Below, piece after piece: positions 18,574 through 29,131 of a DNA stretch of 64,000 nt (its first letter is position 1; each line of letters begins with the position of its first letter). A model generated the notes under the pieces. That model had not been told where the DNA came from and searched no databases. It saw only the letters and a list, made by a program, of their open reading frames with translations. The translations under genes were made by a program, and so were the position numbers. The stretch is taken from assembly GCA_918298275.1 (NCBI GenBank), contig CAKJZO010000002.1:1-64000 (forward strand), given 5' to 3'. The stretch is from Spirochaetota bacterium (lineage in GTDB: Bacteria > Spirochaetota > Spirochaetia > Sphaerochaetales > Sphaerochaetaceae).

Positions 18574-20360
18574 AAACTGATGTTTGCTCCTATGGAGAAC
18601 TGGGTATCTGTTTTTCCGTTGCTGTATTCCCTTGTTTCGGAGTTGAAGTTCCACTTGCCGATCCAGTCAAGCTCGGCCTCGAGGGTTACGCCCGGCCAGT
18701 TGAAGAAACTGTCCATCTTCATCTCTATGTTGGAAGAAAGATAGATCGCTCTGGTCCAGTTCATTCCGGACGGGGTCTTTCCCTCGTAGTTGGGCCAGCC
18801 CTCGTTCTTTTTGTCTTTGTTATGTGAGACAAACAGGTTGAACTCTCCCTGCTGAAGCAGTCTGCCGTAGAGATTTGCCTTCAGGATTCCCGGCAGGCTG
18901 TAGACTGTACCGATTTCCAGGGTCTCGACATCTCCGCCGTAGGGGAAGCCGATGTACTCGAACACCAGGGCATTGCTTCCGAAGCTGTCATAGCTGGCAT
19001 CGGGCTGATACTGGCTGTCGGTGGTCAGGTGGAAATAACGTGTCATCTTCACGAAGTCCACCTGATCGCGTCTGTAAAGAAGCGGGGTGGTATAGGCGAA
19101 CTCGGCATAGAATCTGGCAACGCCGTCTCCGACGGGTGCAGTGAACTTTGCACCGGTGACAAGGCCCCAGGCATCGCCCTGGTCCGGGTTTTCGTTGGGA
19201 GCCACTGCCTGGTCGAGGGCGAACTGGCCGTAGAACTCAGCGCCCCTGAATGCTGCCCAGTTGACCTCGGCATAGGCAATGGCATTGAACATGCTGCGGT
19301 TGTTGAGGTTGTGCCAGATGAAGGCCGGATTGAAGAAGGAGTAGTCTACGACCTGTGTTCCGTCTTCATCCGAGGCGATCTTGAACATCACGTCCTCGGA
19401 AATGATGAACGAAAGCTTCGGTATGGGCCTGAATTCCAGCGTGTGGATCATGAAGATGCGCGTGTCATCGGTCCTTGTCTCGCCGTTGTCGGTGATTCCG
19501 TTGAGAAAGAGGTTGGTCCACTGGTACTTGAAACCGCTGCTGAAGAACGTGACGGACATGTAGTCCTCGAAGTCGGTGTGATTGTCCACCAGCAGGTTGC
19601 CCAGAGTGGAGTTTCCTATTTCAAGGCGATCGCGGCCGAACTGGATGTTCCAGTTTTCTCCGCCTGCGCTCACCAGGGCTCGCTTGGGCCAGATGAAGTC
19701 GAACCATTCGCTCTTGGGAAGGATGTTGTTGGCAAGCTTCTTGGAGTACTGGTTCGACCAGACCATGATGTGCGCTCCGCTGTCCATCCTATAGCTTCCG
19801 ATGTAGCCGTCCTCGGACATGATGTCGCCTGCGCTGTGATCAGGATTGAGCCGGACGAAGGTATCGTGCCTGGTCACCTTGCCGTAGCCGTACTGCAGGT
19901 CGCAGTAGGTGTAGAAGAGACTGCCTACGGAAAAGTCCATCGAGAGCTTTGCAAGCGGACGGCGTGCTTCGAAACCGCGCAGCCAGTCTGTATCCAGGAT
20001 GAACTGGGTATCGTTGGCATGCATGTAGCCTTCGAGGGCGAGGTCTATCTTGACGCCGACCCCGAAATCACTGAAATTCCATCTGAGGTTTTCGGAAACG
20101 ATGTCCTGGATACGGTCATAAAGGCGTTTTTCCGCATTGTTGAGATTGCTTTCATCAATTTTGGATAGGATCAGTTTTGCCTCGGACTGTGACCACGGAC
20201 GGCTTGTGGACGGCCTTGCCAGGCCCTGGAGGCTGTAGAGGTCATCCATGAGCTCGTAGATTTCGGAGTTCAGAGGGAAGGTTCTGGAGGCCACGTCAGC
20301 GGCCATTACGGCCGCCGGGATAAGTGCAAATACCAATAGGAACGCGATAGCTTTCTTCAT
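18570..20360 (-). CDS. Outer-membrane barrel paralog A
   Basis: Signal peptide; LYSLQGLARPSTSRPWSQSEAKLILSKID module; FGRDRLEIGNSTLGNLLVDN core; C-terminal amphipathic strand. Confidence 0.8.
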   Translation of the reverse strand: MKKAIAFLLVFALIPAAVMAADVASRTFPLNSEIYELMDDLYSLQGLARPSTSRPWSQSEAKLILSKIDESNLNNAEKRLYDRIQDIVSENLRWNFSDFGVGVKIDLALEGYMHANDTQFILDTDWLRGFEARRPLAKLSMDFSVGSLFYTYCDLQYGYGKVTRHDTFVRLNPDHSAGDIMSEDGYIGSYRMDSGAHIMVWSNQYSKKLANNILPKSEWFDFIWPKRALVSAGGENWNIQFGRDRLEIGNSTLGNLLVDNHTDFEDYMSVTFFSSGFKYQWTNLFLNGITDNGETRTDDTRIFMIHTLEFRPIPKLSFIISEDVMFKIASDEDGTQVVDYSFFNPAFIWHNLNNRSMFNAIAYAEVNWAAFRGAEFYGQFALDQAVAPNENPDQGDAWGLVTGAKFTAPVGDGVARFYAEFAYTTPLLYRRDQVDFVKMTRYFHLTTDSQYQPDASYDSFGSNALVFEYIGFPYGGDVETLEIGTVYSLPGILKANLYGRLLQQGEFNLFVSHNKDKKNEGWPNYEGKTPSGMNWTRAIYLSSNIEMKMDSFFNWPGVTLEAELDWIGKWNFNSETREYSNGKTDTQFSIGANISL

Positions 20361-20383
20361 GGGCTCAGAGGTATCGGTCTATG

Positions 20384-22147
20384 TCAGATTTCGTATCTGA
20401 GGCCCAGTGTGAGCTGGATGTCGTTCTCATTTGCCGTGGTATGATGTCTGTTCTTGATGAACAGGAAGTCTGCTGCCAGGTTGGCGCTCAGGCCCTTTGC
20501 AATGAAGTACTGTGCGGTGAAAGACAGCACGGTGGACTTCTCGACTACATGCTCCTGCAGGACGGTGTGGGTTGCGTAGTCGTAGTCAGCAGGGTCGAAC
20601 ACGTTGTAGGTGGACGGTGTTTTGACTATGGGTGTGGGATCGTCGTTGCCCTTGTACATGCCCCAGTTGCTGTCGACGTCCATAATTCCGTGCTGCATGA
20701 ACAGAGCTTCAAGGCCGAGTCTGAACACTCCGGGAAGCTCGTAGGCCATTTTTGCATCAAAGAGCTTTACGTCGTTGCCGTACTTGTAGGTGGTGAACAT
20801 CTTCTTGTTGACAACACCGAAACCGTTCACGAAGCTTCTGTAGGTTGCATCGAAACCGTAGCCGCTGGGCTCGTTGCTGTTGTAGTGCAGGCCTCTGATG
20901 TAGAGGTACGGGTCTGTCTTTGCGAACTCGAGACTGCCGGTCATGACTCCGGAACCTGCTGCAAAAGCGGCCTTTGCTCCGGCAAGGATTCCGAATGCAG
21001 GCGGATTCCACTTGCCTTCGCCCGGGCCGGAGAACTCATCGACGGCAAACTGTGCATAGGCATTCACACCCCTGAACGGAGTATAGTTGGCCTCGAATAC
21101 AAGAAGAGAGTTTGCATTGCGCGGTACATACTCGTTGTGCATGAAACCGAACGGATTGATCTGTGCAAGGGTGAAATGCTGTGGAGCGGGATTTCCTTCA
21201 CTGTCGACTGCTTTCGGGTTGGACCAGAACATGCAGGCTTCGTTGATGATAAGTCCCACCTTGTCCTTGAACATGTTGAACTCGATCCTGTGGACCAGCA
21301 TGGCCTTATAGCCATCAAGGCTGTCATACTGGCTGCTGTCGGTACCGAACGGGTAGATAGTTGCAACCAGAGAGTACTTGAAGACATCGAAGAAGGTGTT
21401 GAAACGGGCCATGGTATGAACCGGGAAGGAATCCGAAAGCATGAGGTTGCCGGTTTCTCCGCTGCCCCAGGACAGTTTGTCGCGTCCTGCCATGAAGGAC
21501 CAGTTGTTTCCGCCTGCCGAAACGATTGCACGCTCGGGGAAGTGCCAGTTGAAGCCGTCGAACAATGCTCTCTTGGTGAAGAGCAGTTCGTTGACTATCG
21601 GCATGTTTATGGTTAAAGCGGTCTTGTAGAGAGGGTTTGCACCGTCGACATTATTCTTTGCAATACCGAGTTGGAGGTCAAACGAGAAGAACCCGTAGAA
21701 GCGGTTGGTGGGCCAGGTCTCGAAAGTGAACGAGAAGAACTTCTGCCTCTCGGTGTAGCCGTGGAACCAGTCATCTTCCAAAGTGTACTTTTCGCTGTTG
21801 GTGTGGTAGTAGAACTCGAGGTCCAGATCCAGACCGAACTGCATGGCGAAGTTGTCCGCATACTGGCGTCTGGGCTCCGTGGTGATCAGGCCCTCTACAT
21901 AATCATAGTAGTTCTGACCTGCATCGGAGAGAGCCGACCTGTCGATCTTTGCCAGCATCTTCTGTAGCTCAGCCTCTGACCAGGGGCCGGAGGAAGAGGG
22001 CAGAGCCTTGCCGGAGAGGATGTACAAAGTCTCCATTGCCTTGTAGACGCCGCTGTCTACCGAATAGATCTTCTGCTGATTCGAATAGGCGAATACAGAA
22101 GCCGAAATAAGGACTGCGATTGCAACCGCAACCAGAATTCTTTTCAT
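20384..22147 (-). CDS. Outer-membrane barrel paralog B
   Basis: Start reassigned to MKRILVAVAIAVLISASVFA; LYILSGKALPSSSGPWSEAELQKMLAKID; AGRDKLSWGSGETGNLMLSD. Confidence 0.82.
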   Translation of the reverse strand: MKRILVAVAIAVLISASVFAYSNQQKIYSVDSGVYKAMETLYILSGKALPSSSGPWSEAELQKMLAKIDRSALSDAGQNYYDYVEGLITTEPRRQYADNFAMQFGLDLDLEFYYHTNSEKYTLEDDWFHGYTERQKFFSFTFETWPTNRFYGFFSFDLQLGIAKNNVDGANPLYKTALTINMPIVNELLFTKRALFDGFNWHFPERAIVSAGGNNWSFMAGRDKLSWGSGETGNLMLSDSFPVHTMARFNTFFDVFKYSLVATIYPFGTDSSQYDSLDGYKAMLVHRIEFNMFKDKVGLIINEACMFWSNPKAVDSEGNPAPQHFTLAQINPFGFMHNEYVPRNANSLLVFEANYTPFRGVNAYAQFAVDEFSGPGEGKWNPPAFGILAGAKAAFAAGSGVMTGSLEFAKTDPYLYIRGLHYNSNEPSGYGFDATYRSFVNGFGVVNKKMFTTYKYGNDVKLFDAKMAYELPGVFRLGLEALFMQHGIMDVDSNWGMYKGNDDPTPIVKTPSTYNVFDPADYDYATHTVLQEHVVEKSTVLSFTAQYFIAKGLSANLAADFLFIKNRHHTTANENDIQLTLGLRYEI

Positions 22148-22255
22148 GATTAGTTCCCCCAAAGGATTGTTGTTCACCTGCATTCTATCAACATATATGG
22201 AAAGAGTCACCCAAAAAGCTTGTCCCTTTGTTGTTTGTTTGCTAAAGTCAAAGCC

Positions 22256-24103
22256 ATGAGACGTTTTCTGACAATAATGGCGATTTTGTTGATATCGCTT
22301 GCAACAGTCTTCGCGGCCAACAGCCAGAAGATCTATTCGGTAGACAATGACATCTACAGAACCATTTCCGACATCTATGTCCTTACCGGCCATGCACTGC
22401 CTTCCACGGCAGGTCCGTGGAGCGGCGATGAGCTTCTCTCCATGCTCGAAGCCATCGACAGAAACGATGTCCCGTCCTTCATGACAGCAAGATACGATGC
22501 CGCCATGGCGGAGCTTGCCGCTGAGCGCCAGATCGAGTTCAGAAACGGCGCCCTGAACTTCTCCGGAGTCATCAATACCGAACTCTATGCCCACACATAC
22601 GATGCCCAGGCTGCAGATGCATTCACAAGGACCGACATCAACGGTCTTGCAGACCATGCATTCGAAGGCAGATCCTGGTGGTTTGCCAAGGACCTGAACC
22701 ATATTGTTCCGTTCTTCAACCTTGAGGTTGAGAACTGGCTCGGTTCCCATTTCTACAGCGTGTTCGACATGCCGCTTCAGAATGCAGCACGCGGAGACGA
22801 GTTCGGTGAGCTCGGTTCCACCAAGATGAACACCAACATCCTGATGCTCCAGAACCTGAAGTTCAACCTTAAGGTCATGGACATCGCAAGCTTCCCGCAC
22901 AGGGCATTCGCAGCTTTCGGCGGAAACGGCTGGTCTCTCGAAGTCGGTCGTGACAGACTGTCCTGGGGTGCCGGCAAGACCGGAAACGTGGTTCTTTCCG
23001 ACAATCTGCCGTACCACGACATGGTCAGGGCAACAGCCTACGGCGAGAAGTTCAAGTACACATACCTGATCTCCTTCTTCCCGGAAAAGCAGAATTATTA
23101 CGATACCGATACCGGCCATCCCGGCTATTCGGGAACCGGCTACAACAACTCGACCGTGAGAATGGACGGACTCTTCTTCTATGCCGCCCACAGGTTCGAG
23201 TTCAGACTCTTCAAGGACAAGGTCGGCCTAGCCCTTACGGAAGGACTCATGTATGCCTCGCCGACGAACAACATCGAGTTCCCGGCTCTGAGCCCCATGT
23301 ATTTCATGCACAACGCATTCATGTCCAAGAATTCCAACTCGACACTGGCTCTTGAGCTTGACTGGACGATCGCCAGAGGCCTGAACGTCTATGGACAGAT
23401 TCTCGTCGACCAGGGGAGAATGCCCGGATTCGAGAGCATCTCGGGAAGAATCGAGGAGGGAGAGTCCCCGGACGGAAACGCATACCTTGTCGGAGCCAAA
23501 TATGTGACGGGTGCCGGCAAGGGCGTCCTTACGATCAATCCCGAATTCGCCTATGTCAGCCCGTTCTGCTATCTTCGCGACAGCGGTTATACGGACAGCT
23601 ACGGCATGGATTATGTCGGTGCAATCAAGTCCAGACTCTATGCATATGAGGAGAGGGACGTACATACCGATGTTCTCTACGAGGACTACGTGATCGGTTA
23701 CAAATACGGACCGGACTGCATGGTTACCAACCTTGATGCTTCATGGGAGGGAGAGAAGCTCTCGCTCAGGGCAAGGGGAATGTTCATCGTACACGGAACA
23801 CATGATGTATGGACCAAGTGGGCAGAGGCTCCTGCCAGCGACGATGCATACTATGCAGAGTACACCGGCACATCATCCACACATGCCAGCACTGCCAACT
23901 ACAGATATCCCGAGCAAAAGGCCAAAAGGAACGCCAAGTGGACAACTCTGGACCTCGGCCTCGGAGCAAGCTACAGAATCGGCAGCAGCCTTGAGCTGAA
24001 CCTGGATTTCGACTATGTCGGCATGAAGAACATCTTCAACGCCGAAGGACAGAACGCATCTGATATCCAGATTGTCTTCGGTCTTTCCTGGAAGTGCTTC
24101 TGA
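22256..24103 (+). CDS. Outer-membrane barrel paralog C
   Basis: Start at MRRFLTIMAILL; IYVLTGHALPSTAGPWSGDELLSMLEAID; VGRDRLSWGAGKTGNVVLSDN. Confidence 0.82.
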   Translation: MRRFLTIMAILLISLATVFAANSQKIYSVDNDIYRTISDIYVLTGHALPSTAGPWSGDELLSMLEAIDRNDVPSFMTARYDAAMAELAAERQIEFRNGALNFSGVINTELYAHTYDAQAADAFTRTDINGLADHAFEGRSWWFAKDLNHIVPFFNLEVENWLGSHFYSVFDMPLQNAARGDEFGELGSTKMNTNILMLQNLKFNLKVMDIASFPHRAFAAFGGNGWSLEVGRDRLSWGAGKTGNVVLSDNLPYHDMVRATAYGEKFKYTYLISFFPEKQNYYDTDTGHPGYSGTGYNNSTVRMDGLFFYAAHRFEFRLFKDKVGLALTEGLMYASPTNNIEFPALSPMYFMHNAFMSKNSNSTLALELDWTIARGLNVYGQILVDQGRMPGFESISGRIEEGESPDGNAYLVGAKYVTGAGKGVLTINPEFAYVSPFCYLRDSGYTDSYGMDYVGAIKSRLYAYEERDVHTDVLYEDYVIGYKYGPDCMVTNLDASWEGEKLSLRARGMFIVHGTHDVWTKWAEAPASDDAYYAEYTGTSSTHASTANYRYPEQKAKRNAKWTTLDLGLGASYRIGSSLELNLDFDYVGMKNIFNAEGQNASDIQIVFGLSWKCF

Positions 24104-24117
24104 TAAAACTGAGACAG

Positions 24118-25722
24118 ATGAAACGGACAGCTGTTTTTCTTCTTGTACTGATTCTCGGGGTATCGCTATTTGCCGCAAACGGACAGAAGGTGATACCTCT
24201 GGAGAGCGATGTCTATTGCGCCATCGATGAGCTTTACATACTTGAAGGAAAGGCTGTCCCTTCTACAACAAGGCCCTGGACCGTTGCTGAGACAGTAAAA
24301 ATTCTGTCGAAAGTTTCAAAAAAGACCTCCGTTGAACTGTATTCCATAGTTGAAGAAGCCGTAAAGGAAGAGCCTAAGATCAAGGTTGACGACATCTTCG
24401 GCATGACCTTCGGCGGCTATGCCTCGATTACCGGTTATGCCCATACAAACAAAGGCTATGCCTATCCGTTCAACGACATGACCAACAACCTTTTCCGCTC
24501 TGAGCATGAGGTTCCGACTTTCAGGGCCGACTGGGAAGCCTGGGCGGGAGAGCACCTCTACAGCTTTGTCTGGTACCAGTACAAGAACGAGTACTACAAC
24601 AACGGCTACAGCGATTTCAATTTCGATTTCGACATCGCCAACCTGACGCCCAAGGGATTTACGACCGACATGGACCAGAGGGAGCCCTCAAGGGCGTTCT
24701 TCGTAATCGGATCGGACAGCTGGAGCCTTGAATACGGACGTGACCGCCTCCTGATGGGAGCTGGAAACAGTGGCAGTCTGATTTTCAGCAACACGATGCC
24801 TTATCAGCACCTGCTCAGGTTCTCGCTGTTCGGCAACAGGTACAAGTATTCGTTCATCATGAGTTTCTATCCCCACCTTTATAGGGACGAGGAGCATGGA
24901 ATCCAGGAGGGCGGAGACGGGGTTCTGTTCTACATGACCCACAGACTCGAATGCCGCTTCATGTCAGACAGACTCTATGCCGCAGTAAATGAATCCATAA
25001 TGTACAGGAAGGACGGAGATGCTGCGGACATTAGGTATGTGAATCCCGTGATGTACTTCCACAACTATTTCATCTCGGACTATGCGAATTCGATCGTGGA
25101 CCTTGAGGCAAGTTTTACTTTTGCAAAGGGCTGGAACCTGTACGGTCAGTTCGCCCTGGATCAGTTCGCTTCCCCCGTTGAGTTGGCCGAGGACAAATTC
25201 AACGAACCTCTGGCTTTCGGTGCCATGCTGGGTCTGAAGAACGTGAGCCTTGCAGGAAAAGGCGTCCTTACAATCGCTCTTGAGGGGGCATACACTATGC
25301 CGTACCTCTATCTGCGTGCGAAGTACATCGCCGAACCGGAGACCAATCCGGTACAGGATGTCACGGATCCGGGACTGGGCTATGTCGGAAGCTACAGGGG
25401 CAACCTCTTCTATCTGGGGTACAGATACGGCGGAGATGCCGTCGTCGCGGACCTGAAGCTGAGCTATGAGGTTCCGTCCTCATGGATGATCAGTGCAGAA
25501 GGCCTGTACATGATTCATGGAGAGAAGAACATCCGTTCGCTGTTCACGGTCGGAGACGATGCCTTTGCACCGAGCGGAGAGTCATGGTCCTTCATCCTGC
25601 TTGAGCTCTCGGCAAAAAAACACCTGTCCAAGAGCGTTTCTGCATACTTCCGGTACGACATGATCCAAGGCAGCAGGGGAAGCGATAATCAGTTTGCCTT
25701 GGGAATCGAAGTAGGGTTCTGA
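24118..25722 (+). CDS. Outer-membrane barrel paralog D
   Basis: LYILEGKAVPSTTRPWTVAETVKILSKV; YGRDRLLMGAGNSGSLIFSN. Confidence 0.8.
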   Translation: MKRTAVFLLVLILGVSLFAANGQKVIPLESDVYCAIDELYILEGKAVPSTTRPWTVAETVKILSKVSKKTSVELYSIVEEAVKEEPKIKVDDIFGMTFGGYASITGYAHTNKGYAYPFNDMTNNLFRSEHEVPTFRADWEAWAGEHLYSFVWYQYKNEYYNNGYSDFNFDFDIANLTPKGFTTDMDQREPSRAFFVIGSDSWSLEYGRDRLLMGAGNSGSLIFSNTMPYQHLLRFSLFGNRYKYSFIMSFYPHLYRDEEHGIQEGGDGVLFYMTHRLECRFMSDRLYAAVNESIMYRKDGDAADIRYVNPVMYFHNYFISDYANSIVDLEASFTFAKGWNLYGQFALDQFASPVELAEDKFNEPLAFGAMLGLKNVSLAGKGVLTIALEGAYTMPYLYLRAKYIAEPETNPVQDVTDPGLGYVGSYRGNLFYLGYRYGGDAVVADLKLSYEVPSSWMISAEGLYMIHGEKNIRSLFTVGDDAFAPSGESWSFILLELSAKKHLSKSVSAYFRYDMIQGSRGSDNQFALGIEVGF

Positions 25723-25748
25723 CGGAGCGGACAGCGGTCGGGGAAACG

Positions 25749-26222
25749 ATGCAAAAGACAATCCTGCTGATTCTTATGGCTCTTGTCATGTTGTTGCCGG
25801 CAACTGCCGCCGTTTTCAGGCACAGCATCGCCTACAATCTGTATTTTCCTGAATCCTCACATGTATTTGAATACAGATTCGATTGCCTGAGCGGTGATGA
25901 GGACGGTTTTTCTCTCGGTTTTTCCGGTTCATTAGGTTATGGAATCAATCATTTCACGCAGTATGGTTCCAACGCCCTTGTCTACGGGCCCGGGCTTTCG
26001 TTGGGTGTTCTGGCACAATACGGTTTCAGTTCAGGGGTGAGGGCAGATGCCTTCTTGGGCGCGCTTGCCTCATATTCCCTTTATCCGCAGGTTCTCAGAG
26101 GGCTGTTTGGTCTCGATGTCCTTTTTCCGGTCGGCACAAGCTCCTTCTCGGGAGTAGGAGCAGGCGTGACTTTTCCACAATGGGAAATTTCGGGCAGGGT
26201 TTTCTGGGGAGTGTCCAGATGA
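25749..26222 (+). CDS. Small secreted barrel-like hypothetical protein
   Basis: Signal peptide; glycine/aromatic alternating strands; ATGA overlap with the next gene. Confidence 0.5.
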   Translation: MQKTILLILMALVMLLPATAAVFRHSIAYNLYFPESSHVFEYRFDCLSGDEDGFSLGFSGSLGYGINHFTQYGSNALVYGPGLSLGVLAQYGFSSGVRADAFLGALASYSLYPQVLRGLFGLDVLFPVGTSSFSGVGAGVTFPQWEISGRVFWGVSR

Positions 26223-27160
26223 GGAAGACAGTTCTTATTTTCATTCTGATTGTCTTGCTTCTGCTGGTCTCCTGCCGCATGGATGTGAATCTCAACGGCG
26301 GCAACGATACCGTCTATGCGGATTCGAAAAACTGGATGAGCAGGCTTCCCGACGATATTCTTTTCAGGGACATAACCATTCCTGCGACCCATGATTCCTG
26401 CGCAAACCGCGACCTTCTGGGATTGCCGAGCATTTCCTCCAATCAGGATCTGTCCTTGGGCCAGCAGCTCGAGGCCGGAGTCCGATGCATTGATATCAGG
26501 ATTACGGAAAAGGGAGACGGATACGGAATATATCATGGCCCTGTGTTCATGAAGATGATGCTTTCCGATGTCGTGGATGTCTGCAGGAATTTCCTTCAGG
26601 ATAACCCTACAGAATTCATACTGATGTTCATCAATTACGAGAACGGGCACCATAGGCTGGCAACTGCCGCGATTGCAGATCTGCGTGACTCGGATGCGGA
26701 CCTGTTCTTTCAGGGAGGTTCTCTGTCCGGTGTAAAACTTGAGGATATCAGAGGAAAAATCATTCCGGCGGAGGCCTATATCAGAATCTACGGAGAACCC
26801 GAACTGGTCAGTACAGGTGATTTCTGGGTTCCGGATTTCGAGTACGATATAGATGAAGAATCCTTCTGGAAAACGGACGATCCACGAATAATTCTGGATT
26901 ATGTCTCGGATGTAATGGAAATGGTGCGGACGGGGGACAGACATTATCCCGATGATCCTGCGGTGTATACTACAGCCAGTTATCTCGAAGGCCAGTTCGG
27001 TCTGCCCAATTACCGTATCGTCAGTTCCTATGTCAATCCGAGGATTCAGGATTATCTGAAACCATATGAGGGCACCGGTTCCTATTTCGGAATAATCAAG
27101 GCCGATCACATGACTCATGATCTTGCCCACGCAATCTACTGCTGCAATATCCTGAACTGA
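26219..27160 (+). CDS. PI-PLC X-domain-like phosphodiesterase lipoprotein
   Basis: Lipobox LLLLVSC; IPATHDSC, LGQQLEAGVRCIDIRI, GIYHGPVFM, NPTEFILMFINYE match the PI-PLC X region. Confidence 0.8.
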   Translation: MRKTVLIFILIVLLLLVSCRMDVNLNGGNDTVYADSKNWMSRLPDDILFRDITIPATHDSCANRDLLGLPSISSNQDLSLGQQLEAGVRCIDIRITEKGDGYGIYHGPVFMKMMLSDVVDVCRNFLQDNPTEFILMFINYENGHHRLATAAIADLRDSDADLFFQGGSLSGVKLEDIRGKIIPAEAYIRIYGEPELVSTGDFWVPDFEYDIDEESFWKTDDPRIILDYVSDVMEMVRTGDRHYPDDPAVYTTASYLEGQFGLPNYRIVSSYVNPRIQDYLKPYEGTGSYFGIIKADHMTHDLAHAIYCCNILN

Positions 27161-27166
27161 AAGAAA

Positions 27167-27195
27167 AAGCCCCGAGCATGCCCGGGGCTTGATAA
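27167..27195. terminator. Bidirectional terminator between convergent genes
   Basis: AAGCCCCG-N8-CGGGGCTT. Confidence 0.8.
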
Positions 27196-27209
27196 TCTTC
27201 GAACAATGA

Positions 27210-29072
27210 CTAGAACAGGAAGCGGGCGCTGAGAACCAGCTGGAAGTCCTTGGCATCCACGCCTGTGACATTGCCGTAGTTCTTGATGCTCACCAGATCA
27301 GCCTGGGCAAGGAGATGCAGCCAGGATGCGGCCTTGTATGTGACGTTGAGTCCGACGACCGTTGTCTTCTCGACGTCAAGCACTGCTCCTGTCTTGTATG
27401 CGTATTTTGCATTGTATGTGGTGTGCTTGGTTGTAGGTGAGGACTTCTCGTACTGATAGTCTTCGTCACCGCCGATTCTGGTCCAGGCGGTCCACTGGTC
27501 GTGGGTTCCGTGGGCCATGAAGAAGAAGCTTCCTTCGAAGCTGAGCTTCAGGTCCGTTGTGGTCCAGCCGGCCTTTACGTTGGCCACCACTGCATCCGGT
27601 CCGTAGGTGTAGCCAAGGAAGTACTCGTCATAGGTGATTCCGGCACCGACGGATGACCAGTTGCGGATTGCAACAACATAGTTGAGGCCATAGTTGCCGT
27701 TGCCGTCACGGATTCCGTCCCTGAGATAGAGATACGGGTCTGTCTTGGCAAATTCGGCGCTGGCGTGGAAGATTCCGTTGCCCATGGTGAATGCGCCCTT
27801 GGCTCCGAAGAGCAGTCCCATGGCAGTCGGAACTGTCCTGTTGGTCTCTGAAGGCGGAGTCTCGATTCCGGGGAATGCAATCTCATCCACGATCCATTCG
27901 CCGTAGACGTTGATGCCCTTGAACGGGGTGTAGTTGAACTCGAGAGTGAGCGTGGAGTTCGAGCTCCAGGCGATGTAGTTGTTGTGGTTGAAGTTCAGCG
28001 GATTGAGGGCGCGCATATCGATGGAGTTGTCCTCCGACATGTACATCAGACCCTCTGTTGCTGCGAACGTGAACTTGTCCTTGAGGAATCTGAGCTCGAA
28101 TCTGTGTCCGATGTACATGCTCAGACCCCTGTACGGATGGTGATAGCCGTTGTCCAGGCCATACCAGAAACCGCCTGCTCCTGCTTCCTGATTTTCCCAA
28201 TAATTTATGGGATGTGGATAAAAACTGGTCAGGAAGGTGTACTTGAAGTTTTCCGTGTAGCTTGTGATCTTTGCGAAGTTCTGCCAGGGCATGTCATCGC
28301 TGATCGAGAGGTTTCCGCTTTCACCGGGGCCCCAGGAGAGGCGGTCGCGTCCGACCTGGATGTTCCAGTTCTCGCCGCCTGCCGAGAGGAAGGCTCTGTA
28401 GGGCCAGTTCCCGTCAAAGTAGGCGAGATTGAACTTCAGGTGCTTCAGGCCCAGGATGCTTGTCGAGATCTTGCTGACTCCGAGCTCCTCCGTGTAGTTC
28501 CCATCGCTGTGCCAGCTGTTGGCTACCGTGCCTTGGAAGATTGCATAGAAATGATCGGTTACGAAGGACTCGAGCTCTAAATTGAGGGTGGGGAGCTGAT
28601 TCTTCTCGTCATAGATCCAGTGGTTACCTTGAAAGGCTTTTTCAGTAATGGGCGTAAAATCATATGTACTGGTATCGCTGTTCCATGTCACATGCTGGAC
28701 TGCTCTTTCGGGACCATCGGTGTTGGTGTGGATATAACCTTCAAGGTTGAATGAACCGTTGAAGTTGAAGCCCACCTTGTTCCAGTCCGCCTTGGGCCTG
28801 GCATAGACGGAAGATGAGACCGATACATACAGGTCCTTCTGGACATCGTTCAGCGCATTGAAGTCCAGGACCTCTAGCATCTTGGCAAGCTCGTCCGCGC
28901 TCCACGGTCCGGTTGTGGACGGGAGACTGTGACCCTGGATCAGATACAGGTAGCTGATTGCCTTGTATTCATCGCTTGTGGTCGGGAAGATCTTCTGCAT
29001 GTTGTTCGTCTCGGCAAACATAAAACCCACGCAGAGCAGCGCTATCAGCGCTATTAAGGTAATTCTCTTCAT
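27210..29072 (-). CDS. Outer-membrane barrel paralog E
   Basis: LYLIQGHSLPSTTGPWSADELAKMLEVLD; VGRDRLSWGPGESGNLSISDD. Confidence 0.82.
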   Translation of the reverse strand: MKRITLIALIALLCVGFMFAETNNMQKIFPTTSDEYKAISYLYLIQGHSLPSTTGPWSADELAKMLEVLDFNALNDVQKDLYVSVSSSVYARPKADWNKVGFNFNGSFNLEGYIHTNTDGPERAVQHVTWNSDTSTYDFTPITEKAFQGNHWIYDEKNQLPTLNLELESFVTDHFYAIFQGTVANSWHSDGNYTEELGVSKISTSILGLKHLKFNLAYFDGNWPYRAFLSAGGENWNIQVGRDRLSWGPGESGNLSISDDMPWQNFAKITSYTENFKYTFLTSFYPHPINYWENQEAGAGGFWYGLDNGYHHPYRGLSMYIGHRFELRFLKDKFTFAATEGLMYMSEDNSIDMRALNPLNFNHNNYIAWSSNSTLTLEFNYTPFKGINVYGEWIVDEIAFPGIETPPSETNRTVPTAMGLLFGAKGAFTMGNGIFHASAEFAKTDPYLYLRDGIRDGNGNYGLNYVVAIRNWSSVGAGITYDEYFLGYTYGPDAVVANVKAGWTTTDLKLSFEGSFFFMAHGTHDQWTAWTRIGGDEDYQYEKSSPTTKHTTYNAKYAYKTGAVLDVEKTTVVGLNVTYKAASWLHLLAQADLVSIKNYGNVTGVDAKDFQLVLSARFLF

Positions 29073-29131
29073 GTCTAACCCCTTTGTTAATGATGTGGTT
29101 ACAAACCGACGTTTATTGTATACTACGAACC

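Noticed and set aside
19029-21616. Long plus-strand ORFs 19029..20168 and 20381..21616
   Set aside because: Antisense to barrels A and B; val/gly-rich shadow translations
22148-23191. N-terminal 348-codon extension of the 20384..23191 ORF
   Set aside because: It is antisense to barrel C; a clear signal peptide starts at 22147
26081-27271. 396-aa minus-strand ORF
   Set aside because: Antisense to the PI-PLC-like lipoprotein and crosses a terminator; no recognisable domain
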